Assembly: GCA_945903925.1 (NCBI GenBank)
Contig: CAMDPJ010000118.1
Location: 1 to 7,221 of the forward strand
Reading direction: 5' to 3'
Length of the DNA: 7,221 nucleotides
DNA from: Chryseobacterium gleum
GTDB taxonomy: Bacteria > Bacteroidota > Bacteroidia > Flavobacteriales_C > GCA-002722245
Shown: piece after piece, positions 5,400-7,221 of the stretch
How the letters are laid out: each line of letters begins with the position of its first letter
Numbering within the stretch: the first letter of the stretch is position 1
Translations under genes and position numbers: made by a program
The notes under the pieces: model-generated
Database searches by the model: none
What the model saw: the letters and a program-made list of their open reading frames with translations, nothing else
Told to the model about the DNA's origin: nothing

Positions 5400-7221
5400 A
5401 TGAGATTGAAGAGTACACTCTCTATTTTATTGTTTTTTGCGCTTGTTCAACTTTCTTATTCACAAATTGGAGGGTTGAAGGGGAAGTCGACGTATTTTAA
5501 AATGTCGTCGAATATTGTGTCTGAAGATTATTTGATCAAGCATGTTGTATTTAAAGTTAATGGAGCTGGTAAATTGTTAACTCAAAAAAATCAAATCAAT
5601 CATAGCGATTTTAAAAAAATGTTAGCCATTATCAATGGTAATCTAACTAGAAAATTTCCTACTCATACTTCTTCGGTTAATTTTGGACACGGTATTTTAG
5701 AGCGCTCAAATGAAGGATTCGTAGATCTTTCTTTGATTTATGAAATTGACTATAGTGGCAATTATACCATTGAAGAGGTGATTAATCAATTGTATTCTAT
5801 TGGTATAGTAGAGTATGCAGAGCCAGTGTATATTCCAAAACTACTCTTTGGTATAAACGATCCGTTGGCATTTAATGCCTATTACCTTGATGTTATTAGA
5901 GCTTATGATGCTTGGGATAATCAAACAGGAGACACCAATGTGGTAGTAGGTATTGTAGATACGGGAATAGATATTTTACACCCTGATATAGCTGCAAATA
6001 TTAAACATAACTACAATGATCCTATTGATGGAATAGACAACGATTTGGACGGCAAAATAGATAATTTTAACGGTTGGGATTTAGGCGAAAATGATAATGA
6101 TCCAACACCAACTGCAGGCGGATATCATGGTTTGTGGGTTGCAGGTTGCGCTGCGGCCGTGCCCAATAACAATTCAATGGGAGCGGGAGCGGGATACAAT
6201 ACAAAAGTGATGCCCATAAAAATCACTAATGCTTCGGGATCTTTAACGGCTGCTTATGATGGTATTGTTTACGCTGCTGATCATGGTTGTAAAATTATTA
6301 ATGCTTCATGGGGAAGTTCTGGCGCTTATTCTATGTACAATCAGGAAGTGATTAATTATGCTGCAATCAATAAAGGGTGCGTTATTGTTGCAGCTGCTGG
6401 TAATGATAATAACCAAGGTTTATTTTATCCAGCATCTTATGAAAACGTTGTAAGTGTAGGCGGTACAGATCAAACCGACAATAAGTGGGTTTTCTCTGGA
6501 ACCAATGGTTCAAACTATAATCAATCCATTGACCTTTGTGCTCCATCAAAGGCAATTTGGACTACTTATCAAGGAAATCAATACATTAAAATTGGAGGAG
6601 GAACATCTTTTTCATCACCTCAGGTTGCGGCCGGAGCTGCCTTGGTTTGGTCGGAATACCCACATTATACCGCTGCACAAGTGGTAGCCCGATTAAAATC
6701 TACAACAGATGATTTATTTTCCATTCCGTTTAATCAAGTGTATAAGGGCCAATTGGGAGCAGGAAGATTGAATTTATATAAAGCTGTGGCTTTTCCGGAA
6801 ACCCCATTCGTTGGTCCGGTAAAAATTTACAGTGGTGATGGTGTTATGCAGGCGGGAGATACCGTTACTTTTTGGATAGATTTACAAAATTTCCTTTCTA
6901 CCGCTTCTTCTGTTACAGCTAAGATTTCTGCAATAAGTGCAGATGTTGTAATTCTCGATTCCATTTCTTCTTATGGTGGTTTTGCTACCCTTGAATTGAA
7001 ACGAGGAAGTGTGCCCTACAGAATGATTATCTTGAATTCGGCTGCACAAAATGAGTTGGTTTCTTTTTTAGTTACCATTACCGATGGCACTTATACTTGG
7101 GAAGAAACCATATCTATCAATATCAATAGAGATTACATTGATATAGACAAGAATTTAATCCAAACCTCTTTAACAAATACTGGTAATATTGGTTATAATT
7201 TTGGTAAACAAGGCAGTGGTT
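5400..7221 (+). CDS. Second subtilisin-like (S8) serine protease, tandem paralogue (3' end beyond window)
   Basis: An ATG at 5400 opens 607 codons with no stop before the right edge. Residues 1-21 are a signal peptide (MRLKSTLSILLFFALVQLSYS) with likely cleavage before Gln22. A propeptide-like region about 40-145 precedes the S8 domain at about 155-465. Catalytic residues are Asp187 (VVGIVDTGID), His243 (YHGLWVAG), oxyanion Asn335 (AAAGN) and Ser403 in a canonical GTSFSSP. The acidic loop DxDxDGxxxD is at 213-221. Trp246 takes the place of the second His of HGTH, as in the upstream protease. The two proteins align from propeptide to the post-catalytic region; in the block starting at Asp178 about 40 of 57 residues match. 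The visible end lies just past ITDGTY (560-565), matching about residue 600 of the paralogue, so roughly 480 residues, perhaps with a T9SS tail, should lie outside. An in-frame GTG at 5382 is a poor alternative start. Confidence 0.9.
   Translation, partial: MRLKSTLSILLFFALVQLSYSQIGGLKGKSTYFKMSSNIVSEDYLIKHVVFKVNGAGKLLTQKNQINHSDFKKMLAIINGNLTRKFPTHTSSVNFGHGILERSNEGFVDLSLIYEIDYSGNYTIEEVINQLYSIGIVEYAEPVYIPKLLFGINDPLAFNAYYLDVIRAYDAWDNQTGDTNVVVGIVDTGIDILHPDIAANIKHNYNDPIDGIDNDLDGKIDNFNGWDLGENDNDPTPTAGGYHGLWVAGCAAAVPNNNSMGAGAGYNTKVMPIKITNASGSLTAAYDGIVYAADHGCKIINASWGSSGAYSMYNQEVINYAAINKGCVIVAAAGNDNNQGLFYPASYENVVSVGGTDQTDNKWVFSGTNGSNYNQSIDLCAPSKAIWTTYQGNQYIKIGGGTSFSSPQVAAGAALVWSEYPHYTAAQVVARLKSTTDDLFSIPFNQVYKGQLGAGRLNLYKAVAFPETPFVGPVKIYSGDGVMQAGDTVTFWIDLQNFLSTASSVTAKISAISADVVILDSISSYGGFATLELKRGSVPYRMIILNSAAQNELVSFLVTITDGTYTWEETISININRDYIDIDKNLIQTSLTNTGNIGYNFGKQGSG

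Noticed and set aside
5382..5402. In-frame GTG start for protease 2 downstream of AGGAGG
   Set aside because: It would add VFYAYF before the positively charged MRLK start of the signal peptide, lies 16 nt from the AGGAGG and sits in the hairpin; the ATG at 5400 gives a normal signal peptide.
6505..6687. Plus-strand 60-codon frame within protease 2
   Set aside because: It overlaps the catalytic Ser region of the second protease in another frame; the protease frame is clearly the coding one.
1..7221. CRISPR array, tRNA/rRNA, insertion sequence or attachment site
   Set aside because: I saw no regularly spaced direct repeats, no tRNA-like cloverleaf or rRNA sequence, no transposase and no terminal inverted repeats on reading both strands.

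Overview
The window looks like chromosomal DNA of a member of the Bacteroidota. It is AT-rich. It holds a Bacteroidota-type AMP nucleosidase and a protease ending in a type IX secretion (T9SS) sorting domain preceded by SprB-type repeats. Secreted proteins have Gln next to the predicted signal-peptidase site, and the leaders are AT-rich with no usable Shine-Dalgarno. The class (for example Flavobacteriia or Chitinophagia) cannot be fixed from sequence reading alone.

Layout. (1) 1-694, minus strand: the first 231 residues of an exported, probably outer-membrane beta-barrel protein that runs off the left edge. (2) 782-1552, minus strand: a complete AMP nucleosidase, 87 nt upstream of the barrel gene in the same direction. 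(3) 1553-1591: a 39-nt divergent gap with a palindromic TAAATTTA that could serve as a -7 element. (4) 1592-2035, plus strand: a stand-alone HsdR-N-terminal-like PD-(D/E)xK protein with a GTG start. (5) 2091-5351, plus strand: a 1086-residue subtilisin-like (S8) protease with signal peptide, propeptide-like region, catalytic domain, long middle module, two SprB-like repeats and a T9SS tail. (6) 5400-7221, plus strand: a second S8 protease, paralogous to the first over its whole visible length and cut by the right edge after 607 residues.

The two proteases are the centre of interest. They are a tandem duplication, separated by 48 nt and probably co-transcribed. Both have intact Asp/His/Asn/Ser catalytic residues, an acidic calcium-type loop between Asp and His, and an unusual Trp in the His motif (HGxW instead of HGTH). 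The first also has an altered Ser motif (ATS rather than GTS). They are probably released or surface-attached through T9SS. The AMP nucleosidase (purine salvage) and the small nuclease-fold protein look like ordinary chromosomal genes with no visible functional tie to the proteases. I see no RNA genes, CRISPR arrays, insertion sequences or phage genes. The strongest leads are the protease pair with its shared non-canonical motifs, one nearly identical DNA tract inside it, and the leader hairpin between the two genes.
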